Origin: Betaproteobacteria bacterium | GTDB lineage: Bacteria; Pseudomonadota; Gammaproteobacteria; Burkholderiales; CAIKXV01 | DNA length: 61,844 nt | Direction of reading: 5' to 3' | NCBI GenBank assembly: GCA_021298815.1 | Contig: JAJTHE010000072.1 | Location: 1-61,844, forward strand | Shown: piece after piece, positions 33,371 through 42,086 of the stretch | Layout: each line of letters begins with the position of its first letter | Numbering within the stretch: the stretch's first letter is position 1 | Translations under genes and position numbers: made by a program | Notes under the pieces: model-generated | Told to the model about the DNA's origin: nothing | What the model saw: the letters and a program-made list of their open reading frames with translations, nothing else | Database searches by the model: none

Positions 33371-33432
33371 AAATCCGGGTAATCCGGGTCAGAGACGCTT
33401 TTTCACTAAATCGTCTCTGACCCGGATTTCCG
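33371..33432. repeat. Inverted repeat AATCCGGGTCAGAGACG
   Basis: Arms AATCCGGGTCAGAGACG (33381-33397) and CGTCTCTGACCCGGATT (33412-33428) are perfect complements of 17 bp with a 14-base AT-rich loop. An extra AAATCCGGGT (33371-33380) precedes the first arm in direct orientation. It shares GGGTCAGA/TCTGACCC cores with the repeats at 13582 and 29126. It lies between the sodB terminator and the GST gene. Confidence 0.6.
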
Positions 33433-33492
33433 CTTCTGGTGCGTGTTGGCGGTAGGATCGCGGCTCCGCAGACCATTCCAGGGAGATCCCCG

Positions 33493-34104
33493 ATGAAGCT
33501 CTACATCAGTTCCGCGTCGCCGTTCGCGCGCAAGGTGCGCCTGGTGGCGCACGAGGCAGGCCTCGCCTCGCGGGTCGAGGAGGTGCCGACGGTGGTGTCG
33601 CCGGTGAAGCCCAACGCCGACCTGGCGAAGGCGAACCCGCTGATGAAGCTGCCGACGCTGGTCACCGACGACGGCTACGCGCTGTTCGATTCCCCGGTGA
33701 TCTGCGAGTACCTGGACAGCCTGAACGCGGGGCGCAAGCTGTTTCCCGCTGCCGGGCCCGCGCGCTGGGCCGCGCTGCGCCAGCAGGCGGTGGCCGACGG
33801 CATCCTCGATGCGGCGATCGGCGTGCGCTACCAGACCGCGCTCGCACCGAAGGAACTGCAGTGGACCGCGTGGCAGGACGGCCAGCGCGCGAAGTGGAAG
33901 CAGGCGCTGGACTTCCTGGAGGCCGATGCGAAGGCGCTGGAAGGCGACCCGACCATCGGTTCGCTGACCGTCGCCGCGACGCTGGCCTGGCTGGACTTCC
34001 GCTACGGCGCGGACGACTGGCGCATCGGCCGGCCAGCGCTGGCGGCCTGGTTCGCCGGCTTCAGCCAGCGGCCGTCGATGCTGGCGACGTTGCCCAGCGC
34101 CTGA
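33493..34104 (+). CDS. Glutathione S-transferase-like protein (YibF-like)
   Basis: A 203-residue protein with an N-terminal thioredoxin-like half (MKLYISSASPFARKVRLVAH, LPTLVTDDGYALFDSPVICEYLD, the SxxSP catalytic region and the SP of the glutathione pocket) and a helical C-terminal half ending FAGFSQRPSM. The pattern is the YibF-type bacterial GST. It would bind glutathione in the cytosol; the natural reaction is unknown. ATG 33493 is preceded by AGGGAGA. Confidence 0.83.
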   Translation: MKLYISSASPFARKVRLVAHEAGLASRVEEVPTVVSPVKPNADLAKANPLMKLPTLVTDDGYALFDSPVICEYLDSLNAGRKLFPAAGPARWAALRQQAVADGILDAAIGVRYQTALAPKELQWTAWQDGQRAKWKQALDFLEADAKALEGDPTIGSLTVAATLAWLDFRYGADDWRIGRPALAAWFAGFSQRPSMLATLPSA

Positions 34105-34188
34105 CCCGGCGCACGATCGGGCAGCGGAAAGCAGGAAGGAGTCCCGAAGGACCCCGTCGCAGGCCGGACCGCAGGTTGCAGCGCGCCG

Positions 34189-35361
34189 TCAGGCGTAGCT
34201 GCGCAGCCGCAGGGAGAAGTCGCGCAGCTGGGTGACGCCGCTCTGCTCGGCACGGGCACACCAGTCCTGCAACTGCTGCACCAGCTGTTCCTTCGACGCG
34301 GTGGACCGGGCCCACAGCGCAGAGAGCTCCTGGCGCATCGCATACGTCTTCTGCAGTGCCTCGCTGCGGCTCAGCACTTCCGACAGCGCCGGGCGCACCG
34401 TCTCCGGTACCTCAGCCGCGTCGCGCTGCAACCACTGGCGCAGCGCGGACAGGTCGAGGTTTGGCGCGGACGGCGTGAACTGCTTCATCTTGCCGATTTC
34501 CTGCCGCCAGGTGGCGGCCAGCATCTTGCCGTAGCGCGACAGCACGTCGTAGCGATGGGCGATCACCGCGTCGAGCGTGTCGACGTCCGCGACCGTCTTC
34601 GTCATGTCGAGCTTCACCTGCGCCGCCACCTTCTTCACGCGGGCCAGGCCGACCATCTCGAGCATGCGGATGTACATCCAGCCGATGTCGAACTCGTACC
34701 ACTTCGACGACAGCCGCGCCGAACTCGGGTATGCGTGGTGGTTGTTGTGCAGTTCCTCGCCGCCGATGATGATGCCCCAGGGCAGGATGTTCCGGCTGGC
34801 ATCCTCGGCCGCGAAGTTGCGGTAGCCCCAGAAGTGGCCGACGCCGTTGATGATGCCGGCTGCGGTCACGGGGATCCAGAGCATCTGCACCGCGAAGATC
34901 GTGATGCCGATCGGCCCGAACAGCAGCGCGTTCAGCGCCAGGGTGGTGTACGGCCCCATGACCGAATGGCGCGAATAGAGGTTGCGCTCGATCCAGTCAT
35001 CCGGCGTGCCGCTACCGAACTTCTCGAGCGTCTCGCGGTTCTTCGCTTCCGCCCGGTACAGTTCGCTGCCTTCGAGCAGCAGCTTGCGGATGCCGAAAAT
35101 CTGCGGGCTGTGCGGATCCTCCGGCGTCTCGCAGCGCGCATGGTGCTTGCGGTGGATGGCGACCCATTCGCGGGTGACCATCCCGGTGGTGAGCCAGAGC
35201 CAGAAACGGAAGAAGTGCGAGACGACGGGGTGAAGGTCGAGGCCGCGGTGCGCCTGTGCGCGATGGAGGAAGATCGTCACTGCTGCGATGGTGATGTGGG
35301 TAACCACCAGGGCGTAGACGACGTAACCCCACCACGGAAGATCGATCAGGCCGGAGAGCAT
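34189..35361 (-). CDS. Acyl-lipid/acyl-CoA desaturase (delta-9 type)
   Basis: 390 residues with three histidine boxes: HRAQAH (near residue 33), HRKHH and HNNHH, plus membrane spans around LPWWGYVVYALVVTHITIAA and between the boxes. These bind a di-iron centre that inserts a double bond in fatty acids at the inner membrane. The chosen ATG (35361) gives the first membrane helix right after the start. The C-terminal 130 residues are charged helical extension (LQQLQDWCARAEQ) beyond the catalytic part. Confidence 0.9.
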   Translation of the reverse strand: MLSGLIDLPWWGYVVYALVVTHITIAAVTIFLHRAQAHRGLDLHPVVSHFFRFWLWLTTGMVTREWVAIHRKHHARCETPEDPHSPQIFGIRKLLLEGSELYRAEAKNRETLEKFGSGTPDDWIERNLYSRHSVMGPYTTLALNALLFGPIGITIFAVQMLWIPVTAAGIINGVGHFWGYRNFAAEDASRNILPWGIIIGGEELHNNHHAYPSSARLSSKWYEFDIGWMYIRMLEMVGLARVKKVAAQVKLDMTKTVADVDTLDAVIAHRYDVLSRYGKMLAATWRQEIGKMKQFTPSAPNLDLSALRQWLQRDAAEVPETVRPALSEVLSRSEALQKTYAMRQELSALWARSTASKEQLVQQLQDWCARAEQSGVTQLRDFSLRLRSYA

Positions 35362-35466
35362 CAAGTGTCCTGTTTTGAGCGAAAGTGTGCGGCAGTCTAC
35401 CGAAAAACCGGGGGTTTCTGGTCTCCGCGTCAACTATTTCGGATGTTGTTCCGAAAACCTTGAATT

Positions 35467-36825
35467 TCAAGCGCTTGCAGCGCCCTTTTCAGGTTCGGGA
35501 GTGCTGCCTGAAGGCGCTGCGCAGGCCCGGGCAGAAGGGGGCTCGGGCAGGTCCGGACCGAGCAGGCGCACCTCGCGCTGCGGGTAGGGAATGCGCACGC
35601 CGTGTTCCCGGAAGGCCTGCCACAGTTCGCGGTACAGATCCGAGCGCAGGTTGTTGCGTCCGCGGTCGGGATCGCCGATCCAGGCGCCGAGTTCGAGGTC
35701 GATGCCGCTTTCGCCAAACAGCCTGACCAGCACCGTCGGCGCAGGGTCCTCCAGCACGCGCGGATTGCGCGCGGCGACGCTGCGGATCAGCTCGATCACC
35801 CCCTCGAGGTCGGACTCGTAGGCGATCTGGATCGGTACCGCGATGCGCACCTTCTGGTCGCTGTAGGACTGGTTGATCACCGTGCTGGTGATGATCGTCT
35901 CGTTCGGGATGATCGCCTCGTTGCCGTCGAGGCTGCGCACCACGACATAGCGGCCGGTCATGCGGGTGACGACGCCTTCCCGGTTGTCGATCACCACCGT
36001 GTTGCCGATCGATACCGAGCGGTCGGCCAGGATGATGAAGCCGCTGACATAGTTGCTGGCGATCTTCTGCAGCCCGAAGCCCAGGCCGACGCCGAGCGCG
36101 CCGCCGAACACCGACAGCAGCGTGATGTCGATGCCCACGGCGGACAGGGCCACCAGAACGCCGATCACGATCAGCAGCGCCTTCGCGGTCTTGGCGAAGA
36201 TCACCCGCACGTTGATGTCCATCGCCTGCGCGCCCATCAGGCGGGTCTCGATCAGGCGGCCGATCCACATCGCGACCAGCAGGGTGAGCACCACCGACAG
36301 CGCGCCGCGCATCATCAGCAGGATCGACACATGCCCTTTGCCGACAGGGATCGACACGCTGTCGAGGATGCGGGTGATCGCCGGCAACACGCCGGTCAGG
36401 TGCAGCGCGAAGCCGATCCACACGGTCCATCCGACCAGGCGCTCCCAGGTGTCCAGCGCGGGCGATGGGTCGAACGCCGAGCGCAGCAGGTAGGCGAGCA
36501 CGCGCACGATCGCCATCGCGGCGAGCAGCGCGCTGGCGATGCCGAGCAGCGAGGTCGGGTTCCATTCCGCCAGCAGCGCATGGGCCGGCACCAGCAGCAG
36601 CAGCGCGGACAGCGGGAACAGCACCCTTTCCAGCCCGGCGATGCTCGACTTCCAGCGGCCTTCCGCGCGGGCCAGCTTCGGCTTCAGCCAGAGATGGAAC
36701 AGCCATGCCAGCGCAAGCGCCAGCACGATCGCACCCACCTGCCAGGCGATGGCCGCCCGCTGCAGGTCATGGCCGAGCATGACGAACGTAGCCTGGAGGT
36801 CGTTGATCGCGGGGACTTGTGCCAT
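35467..36825 (-). CDS. MscS-family mechanosensitive channel
   Basis: The 452-residue product has several N-terminal membrane helices and the MscS pore-helix region VFGGALGVGLGFGLQKIASN followed by YVSGFIILADRSVSIGNTVV and the beta domain with RSLDGNEAIIPNETI. MscS channels open under membrane tension to release solutes. ATG 36825 is chosen; the long upstream frame to 38073 is a shadow of the next genes. It stands 56 bp downstream of the M48 protease gene on the same strand. Confidence 0.9.
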   Translation of the reverse strand: MAQVPAINDLQATFVMLGHDLQRAAIAWQVGAIVLALALAWLFHLWLKPKLARAEGRWKSSIAGLERVLFPLSALLLLVPAHALLAEWNPTSLLGIASALLAAMAIVRVLAYLLRSAFDPSPALDTWERLVGWTVWIGFALHLTGVLPAITRILDSVSIPVGKGHVSILLMMRGALSVVLTLLVAMWIGRLIETRLMGAQAMDINVRVIFAKTAKALLIVIGVLVALSAVGIDITLLSVFGGALGVGLGFGLQKIASNYVSGFIILADRSVSIGNTVVIDNREGVVTRMTGRYVVVRSLDGNEAIIPNETIITSTVINQSYSDQKVRIAVPIQIAYESDLEGVIELIRSVAARNPRVLEDPAPTVLVRLFGESGIDLELGAWIGDPDRGRNNLRSDLYRELWQAFREHGVRIPYPQREVRLLGPDLPEPPSARACAAPSGSTPEPEKGAASA

Positions 36826-36881
36826 CGGTACCGGGCGGAAGGAGTGCTGCAGCCGGCGGCCGCACAGGGGGGTACGGCGGG

Positions 36882-37988
36882 TTATAGCATGCCGGGCGCG
36901 CGCAGCCGCTCGATCCGCTCGGCCATGTCCGGATGGGTCTGCAGGTAGCGCTGCAGGCGCGCGGCACGCGCCGGAGACTGCGCCTCCGCAGGCGCCTGCG
37001 CGGCCTCTTCGCGCGCTGACGGCCCCGGCGCGCGCGCCGGTCCTGCCCCTGCCAGTGCCTCCAGCATGTCCACCAGCGCCTGCACCGGGATGCCGTTGCG
37101 AGCGAGCAGGTCGCGCGCGAAGTCGTCCGCCTCGATCTCCATCGAACGCGAATAGTGCAGTTCGATCAGCACCGCAGGCACGCCGGCCAGCAGGCTGCTC
37201 CAGTCGCCGAACAGCACGGCGGCACCACTGCCGACGATGGCACTGGCGATCAGCCGACGCATCACGTGGCGATGGTGGACATGGCCGACCTCGTGCGCGA
37301 AGGCTGCCACCACCGCGTCGTCGCTGCCGGCGATCTCGACCAGTTCGTCGGTGATCACGATGGTGCCGCCGGGCAGCGCGAACGCGTTGGGTCCGATCAT
37401 CGAGCGGCGGAACTCCACCCGGTATGGCCGGCCCTCCGGCGGGACGATCGCAGCGAAGCGCGCGGCCAGTCGTTCGCGCACGGCCGGATCGAGCGTCGAG
37501 GGCCGCATCAGTTCGCCGTCGAGGACGGCCAGCGCACGCTCGCCCAGGCTGGTCTCGATCTCGATCGGCACCTGCCGGGCAATCACCCCGGCGGCTGCGG
37601 GCACGCCCCAGTAGACGCCTGCGGCGGAGATCGCGACCACCGCGAGCACCGCCAGTAGCACGTTGCGCCATCGCGACTGCAGGCGCGACACCAGCGGTTC
37701 GCGGTAGCCGGTCCGGTCGAGCAGCGCGGCGAAGGCGACGGCATCGTCGACCTCGCAATGGCTGCCGTCGGGCAGGGTGACCAGCCGCGGGCCGCGGGCC
37801 ATCGCCTCCGACACGCGTAACTGGTGTAGTTCCACCCGCAGCGACAGCGACTCGCCTTCGAGCCGGGCGATCCCGTCCTCGACCGACAGCAGGGCCGCGA
37901 CCGGCCGCGCGCTGCGGCCGTCGAAGTAGCGCACGTCGACCGGCGCGCTGCCCGGTGCGAACGCCGGTCCTGCCGCCGGGTCGCTCAC
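36882..37988 (-). CDS. M48-family membrane-linked metalloprotease
   Basis: The 368-residue product has a membrane helix (NVLLAVLAVVAISAAGVYWG) and the zinc motif FAHEVGHVHHRHVMRR (HEVGH), with a later ESMEIEADDFARDLL-type segment (here RSMEIEADDFARDLL) giving the third ligand. This is the M48 (BepA/LoiP-like) family, acting on outer-membrane or periplasmic proteins. GTG 37988 is the start; it overlaps the DUF898 stop as GTGA, so the two are co-translated. Confidence 0.88.
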   Translation of the reverse strand: MSDPAAGPAFAPGSAPVDVRYFDGRSARPVAALLSVEDGIARLEGESLSLRVELHQLRVSEAMARGPRLVTLPDGSHCEVDDAVAFAALLDRTGYREPLVSRLQSRWRNVLLAVLAVVAISAAGVYWGVPAAAGVIARQVPIEIETSLGERALAVLDGELMRPSTLDPAVRERLAARFAAIVPPEGRPYRVEFRRSMIGPNAFALPGGTIVITDELVEIAGSDDAVVAAFAHEVGHVHHRHVMRRLIASAIVGSGAAVLFGDWSSLLAGVPAVLIELHYSRSMEIEADDFARDLLARNGIPVQALVDMLEALAGAGPARAPGPSAREEAAQAPAEAQSPARAARLQRYLQTHPDMAERIERLRAPGML

Positions 37989-39193
37989 AGGGCGATGTCG
38001 ATGTCGAACAGGTCGACCGCGCCTTCGCCGGTGGCGTTCTCCTCGCCCGGCCGCGCATCGGCCATGAAGGCATCGAGCCCGGCGGGCGCGAGCAGCGTCA
38101 TCGACTGCAGCCGATAGCGCATGCTGTTGACCACCGCGAACGGCGTGTAGAGCCCCAGCGTGCAGATCACCAGCAGCGCGTTCTTCAGGTACAGGCGTGC
38201 CAGCGGCATCGCCTCGACGGTGCTGCGGAACGACAACTCGCCGATCGTGGTGCCGTTCCAGACGACGTTCTGCAGGCGCGCGGTGAACAGGGCCATCACG
38301 GCGAGCATGGACCCGTAGAACAGGATGGACAGCAGCAGCATGACCAGTACGAAGCCGGCGCCGCTGAATGCGTCGCCCGCCGAGAACGCGAACAAGGCCA
38401 CGCCGGCGACGAAGCCGCCCGCCCCCAGGCCCAGCAGCAGTGCCCAGACCCGTCCGTAGAGGCCGTAGAACGCACGCAAGCCGACGTCGAACGCGCTCCG
38501 GGTGGTGCCGAAGGCGGCGTTGTCGTGCTGGTAGCGCTTCAGGCCGTGGTGGAAGCGGGGCACCAGCGCGGCGACCACCAGCGACGCCAGCACCACCAGT
38601 GCCGCGAACGACGGGTCCGCCCCTTCGCCGGCTTCCGGCCCGAACATCACGCCGAGCGCGCCCGGCAGCAGGAAGCAGGCGATCGGTACCAGCACCACGC
38701 GGTAGGCGTTGGCCAGCGTGCCGTCGAAGTGGAAGCGGATCCCGCGGTAGCTCGACTGGTAGAGCTTGAACCGGAACGAGCGCTGGATCAGGAAGGGCAT
38801 CAGCCCGGCGATGGTGAGCAGGACCACCAGGGCGACAAGCGGCGAGAAGTGGCCCAGTCCGGACCAGCCCGCCACCAGCACCAGCGCGATCAGCCGGCCG
38901 CGCAGGATCGCCAGCGGCGACCCGTGGTAGTCGAACACGGATCCGGCCACCTGCGTGCTGCGGTAGAAGTACTTCATCGTGCGCACCTTCGCCCAGGCCG
39001 AATAGATGCCGATGGTGACGATGGTCAGCGCGAGGTTCACGATCCAGATGCGGAAGTATTCGCTGCCGCTGGCAGTGAACTCGACGGGATGTGCGCCGCC
39101 CGCCGGACTTGCGGCAGGGGCAGCCGGTGCGGAACGGCGGCCGTCGTCGTCGACGGGCTCCTGCCCATGGGCCTGCGGCTCGAGGTCGTTCAT
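37985..39193 (-). CDS. DUF898 (YjgN-like) membrane protein
   Basis: 402 residues with many membrane helices: an N-terminal Pro/Ala tail, then SGSEYFRIWIVNLALTIVTI, GIYSAWAKVRTMKYFYRSTQ and a repeat of that block later (LKNALLVICTLGLYTPFAVV, NSMRYRLQSMTLL). The duplicated WAK/RYR motif is the DUF898 mark. The function is unknown. ATG 39193 was taken over GTG 39205. Followed by the M48 protease gene in the same message. Confidence 0.82.
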   Translation of the reverse strand: MNDLEPQAHGQEPVDDDGRRSAPAAPAASPAGGAHPVEFTASGSEYFRIWIVNLALTIVTIGIYSAWAKVRTMKYFYRSTQVAGSVFDYHGSPLAILRGRLIALVLVAGWSGLGHFSPLVALVVLLTIAGLMPFLIQRSFRFKLYQSSYRGIRFHFDGTLANAYRVVLVPIACFLLPGALGVMFGPEAGEGADPSFAALVVLASLVVAALVPRFHHGLKRYQHDNAAFGTTRSAFDVGLRAFYGLYGRVWALLLGLGAGGFVAGVALFAFSAGDAFSGAGFVLVMLLLSILFYGSMLAVMALFTARLQNVVWNGTTIGELSFRSTVEAMPLARLYLKNALLVICTLGLYTPFAVVNSMRYRLQSMTLLAPAGLDAFMADARPGEENATGEGAVDLFDIDIAL

Positions 39194-39264
39194 GTCGGGT
39201 GGCACCTGATTGCGTGGCCGGCCAGCCTACCAGACCCGCGTCGATTCCCGAGTGGCAGGAATGC

Positions 39265-39687
39265 TCAGTCGTGCGTCGGCCCGGCCGCGGGCTCGATCTC
39301 CACCAGCGCCCCGAGGAACTCCTTCGGGTGGATGAAGGCAATCGGGTCGCCATGGACGTTGCGCTGGGTCGACGGATCGCCCAGCACCTGCACGCCGCCG
39401 GCCTTCAGCTCGGCCGCGGTCGCACCGACATCACCGGTGCCGAGCGAGAAATGGTGGATGCCGCCGCGCGGGTTGCGCGCCAGAAAGGCGGCGATCGGCG
39501 AGGCGGGGCCGGTCGGCGCCATCAGTTCGATGCGGGCATTGGCCAGCTCGATGTAGGTCATGCGCACCTGCTGCTGCGGGTTCTCCATGACTTCGCCGGC
39601 CGCCAGGCCGTAGCGGGCCGTCAGCGTACCGATCGCTGCTTCGAGGTCGGGCACGGCGATCGAGACATGTGCGAGGTGGGTGAACAT
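39265..39687 (-). CDS. Methylmalonyl-CoA epimerase-like (glyoxalase-fold) protein
   Basis: 140 residues with the vicinal oxygen chelate ligand pattern: H7 in LAHVSIAVPDL, HHFSLG, and E130/E132 in VEIEPA. Sequence blocks GDPSTQRNVHGDPIAFIHP and FLGALVEIE match methylmalonyl-CoA epimerases, which invert the chiral centre next to the thioester. It lies 3 bp from the CaiB-type gene, in one operon with it and the MenB-like gene. The real acyl-CoA may be different in this cluster. Confidence 0.82.
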   Translation of the reverse strand: MFTHLAHVSIAVPDLEAAIGTLTARYGLAAGEVMENPQQQVRMTYIELANARIELMAPTGPASPIAAFLARNPRGGIHHFSLGTGDVGATAAELKAGGVQVLGDPSTQRNVHGDPIAFIHPKEFLGALVEIEPAAGPTHD

Positions 39688-39690
39688 CGG

Positions 39691-40950
39691 TCAGCCTCCC
39701 ACCACGCCGTCGGCACGCAGGCGGGCGATCGCGGCATCGTCCAGCCCGAGTTCGCCGCGCAGCACCTCGTCGCCATGCTCGCCCAGCCGGGGCGGCGCCT
39801 TGCGGTAGGTGGCCGGCGTCTCCGACAGCTTCACCGGGCAGCCGAGGGTGCGGAAGTCGCCGTAGGACTCGTGCAACATCGGCACCACCATGCCGCGCGC
39901 CTCGGTCTGCTCGTCGGACAGCGCCTGGGCCACGGTGTTGATGCGCGCGCAGGGGATCCCCGCGGCACGCATGCCGACGATCCAGGATTCCGCCGGATGC
40001 TCGCGGGTGCGCAGGCTGATCGAGGCATCGAGCCGTTCCCGGTTCGCGATGCGCTCGGCATTGGTCGCGAACTGCGGATCCGCGGCCCACTGCCCTTCGC
40101 CGATCAGATCGGCGAACTTCGCGAACTGCGCATCGTTGCCGACCGCCACCGCGATCATCGCGTCCGAGGCGGGGTAGGTGGTGTAGGGCACGATGTTCGG
40201 ATGCCCGTTGCCGAAGCGGCGCGCGTCGCGGCCGCTCGCCAGATGGTTCATCGCGACGTTGGCGAGCAGGAACAGGCCGGTCTCGTACAGCGAGGCCTCG
40301 ACCTTCTGCCCGCGTCCGGTGCGCTGGCGCGCGGCGAGCGCAGCGAGCACGCCGTTGGTGGTGATCAGGCCGGTGGCGATGTCGACGATCGCTACGCCGT
40401 ACTTCATCGGCTCGCCATCGACGTCGCCGCAGATGCTCATCAGGCCGGACTCGGCCTGGGCGATGAAGTCGTAGCCGGGCAGCGCCGACTTCGGGCCGGT
40501 GGTGCCGTAGCCGGTCACGCTGGCGCGGATCGCACGCGGGGCATGTGCTTCGAACCATGCATCGTCGAAGCCCCAGCGGGCGAGCGTGCCCTTCTTGTAG
40601 TTGTCGACCACCACGTCGGCCTTCTCGATCAGCTTGCCGAGGAGCTCGCGCCCGGCCGGTTGGCCGAGGTCCAGGGTGATCGAGCGCTTGTTGCGGTTCG
40701 CGCCGAGGTAGTACGCGGCCTCGGCATCGCCCGGCGCGGCGCCGGGCTTCGCGACCCAGGGCGGACCCCAGGTGCGGGTGTCGTCACCCGTACCCGGCGG
40801 CTCCACCTTGATCACGTCCGCGCCGAGGTCGCCCAGCATCTGGGCGCACAACGGCCCGGCCAGCACCCGGGTCAGGTCGAGGACCCGGATGCCGTCGAGC
40901 GCGCCTGCCGGCCCGCCGTTCCCGTTGCCCGAGACAGAAGACTCGCTCAT
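39691..40950 (-). CDS. CaiB/BaiF class III CoA-transferase
   Basis: 419 residues: the family start GIRVLDLTRVLAGPLCAQML, DLGADVIKVEPPGTGDD, NRNKRSITLDL, and the catalytic aspartate D161 in PGYDFIAQAESG. Class III transferases move CoA between acyl groups. It is between the epimerase-like gene and the MenB-like gene, so this operon probably activates and processes one acid through CoA thioesters. Acyl specificity not known. Confidence 0.93.
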   Translation of the reverse strand: MSESSVSGNGNGGPAGALDGIRVLDLTRVLAGPLCAQMLGDLGADVIKVEPPGTGDDTRTWGPPWVAKPGAAPGDAEAAYYLGANRNKRSITLDLGQPAGRELLGKLIEKADVVVDNYKKGTLARWGFDDAWFEAHAPRAIRASVTGYGTTGPKSALPGYDFIAQAESGLMSICGDVDGEPMKYGVAIVDIATGLITTNGVLAALAARQRTGRGQKVEASLYETGLFLLANVAMNHLASGRDARRFGNGHPNIVPYTTYPASDAMIAVAVGNDAQFAKFADLIGEGQWAADPQFATNAERIANRERLDASISLRTREHPAESWIVGMRAAGIPCARINTVAQALSDEQTEARGMVVPMLHESYGDFRTLGCPVKLSETPATYRKAPPRLGEHGDEVLRGELGLDDAAIARLRADGVVGG

Positions 40951-40960
40951 CGTGCAGGCC

Positions 40961-41908
40961 TTACTTGTGCAGCTTGCGCATCTCGGGCGGCTCGTTCAGG
41001 TTCCGCTCGAACCCGTCCATGTAGCTCGCCAGTTCGCGCTTGGCCTGCATCCGGAACTGCTGGAAGTTGGGCTTGCGGCCGGCCAGGAATGCGTCCATGC
41101 CTTCGTTCGCCTCGGGCGAACCCCAGACATGCGCGAGCAGTTCCATGCCCTGCTGCCAGGACGAGTACAGGTTGTCCGACTCGAAGTTGAGCGACTTCTT
41201 GGTCATGCGCAGGGTGAGCGCGCTGTGGCCCTTCATCGTCTCGCACCACTTCAGCGTCTCGGCCATCAGGTCCTTCTGCGGCACGCACTTGTTGATCAGT
41301 CCGATCTCGACCGCTTCCTTGGCCGGGAACCGGCGCGCGCAGAAGATCATCTCGCGCGCGAGGCGCTCGCCGATGATGCGCGGCAGGTACTGCGTGGCAC
41401 CGACCGTCGGGCAGGCACCGACCTTGGCGCCGGTCTGGCCGAGCACCGCGTTCTCGGAGGCGATCACCAGGTCGCACCAGAGGGCCAGTTCATGGCCGCC
41501 GCCCATGCACCAGCCGTTGACCATCGCGATCACCGGGATCGGCAGGCCGCGGATGGTCATCGCCAGGCCGAGCATGCGGTCGTTCCACATGTAGGCGTTG
41601 GTGAAGTTCAGGCGCTTCATCGCGTAGAAGTCGCCGCCGGCCGAGAACGACTTGTCGCCGGTGCCGGTGATCACCGCGCAGACGATCGAGGGGTCTTCGC
41701 GGGTGGCCTTCAGCGCGTCGATCATCTCGTCGAGCGACTGCTCGCGGAAGGCGTTCAGCACGCGCGGACGGTTGATGGTGATCCAGGCGACCTGGTCCTT
41801 CACCTCGAACAGGATGTCGGTGTACTTGCGCGCCCGTGCGGTCGCGATGGTCGGTTTCGCCTTGCCCGATTTCTTCGCCTTGGTGGCCTTGGTGCCGCTC
41901 GTTGCCAT
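40961..41908 (-). CDS. Enoyl-CoA hydratase/isomerase-family protein (MenB/BadI-like) with basic N-tail
   Basis: The 315-residue product opens with a Lys/Ala-rich tail (MATSGTKATKAKKSGKAK), then the crotonase fold: YTDILFEVKDQVAWITINRP, SFSAGGDFYAMK, NGWCMGGGHELALWCDLVIA and AVLGQTGAKVGAC. The VLGQTG segment is like MenB (naphthoate synthase) and BadI (ring-cleaving ketocyclohexane-CoA hydrolase), so ring opening or closing of a CoA ester is possible. GGGGAGA stands before the ATG at 41908. Start is divergent from the GntR gene with a palindromic operator between. The basic tail is outside the family domain. Confidence 0.85.
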   Translation of the reverse strand: MATSGTKATKAKKSGKAKPTIATARARKYTDILFEVKDQVAWITINRPRVLNAFREQSLDEMIDALKATREDPSIVCAVITGTGDKSFSAGGDFYAMKRLNFTNAYMWNDRMLGLAMTIRGLPIPVIAMVNGWCMGGGHELALWCDLVIASENAVLGQTGAKVGACPTVGATQYLPRIIGERLAREMIFCARRFPAKEAVEIGLINKCVPQKDLMAETLKWCETMKGHSALTLRMTKKSLNFESDNLYSSWQQGMELLAHVWGSPEANEGMDAFLAGRKPNFQQFRMQAKRELASYMDGFERNLNEPPEMRKLHK

Positions 41909-42010
41909 TGCTGCTGTCTCCCCTCGGATCGGTGGTGGATGACGCTGGTGGACGTGGGTATGCAGGTGGGTCCGGCCGTGAGTCTGCCAGAGAGGCCTGC
42001 TGCCGCAGGC

Positions 42011-42063
42011 TTGCCGGATGATTTTGTCCGGACAAATGTTACCATCGGTGGCGTTTCGGTGAA
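42011..42063. promoter_or_regulatory. Divergent promoter region with palindromic operator TTTGTCCGGACAAA
   Basis: A perfect 14-bp palindrome TTTGTCCGGACAAA (42023-42036) lies between the MenB-like gene (minus) and the GntR gene (plus). For the minus strand, TTCACC (42063-42058) and TAACAT (42041-42036) form a promoter with a 16-bp spacer, so the operator would start right at or after the -10. For the plus strand a TTGCCG at 42011 precedes a weak -10 overlapping the palindrome. Palindromes of this size are typical of GntR-family dimers. The same half-site TTTGTCCG occurs twice near 54955. Confidence 0.62.
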
Positions 42064-42086
42064 GCGCCACCAGCGGAGCAACAGTC

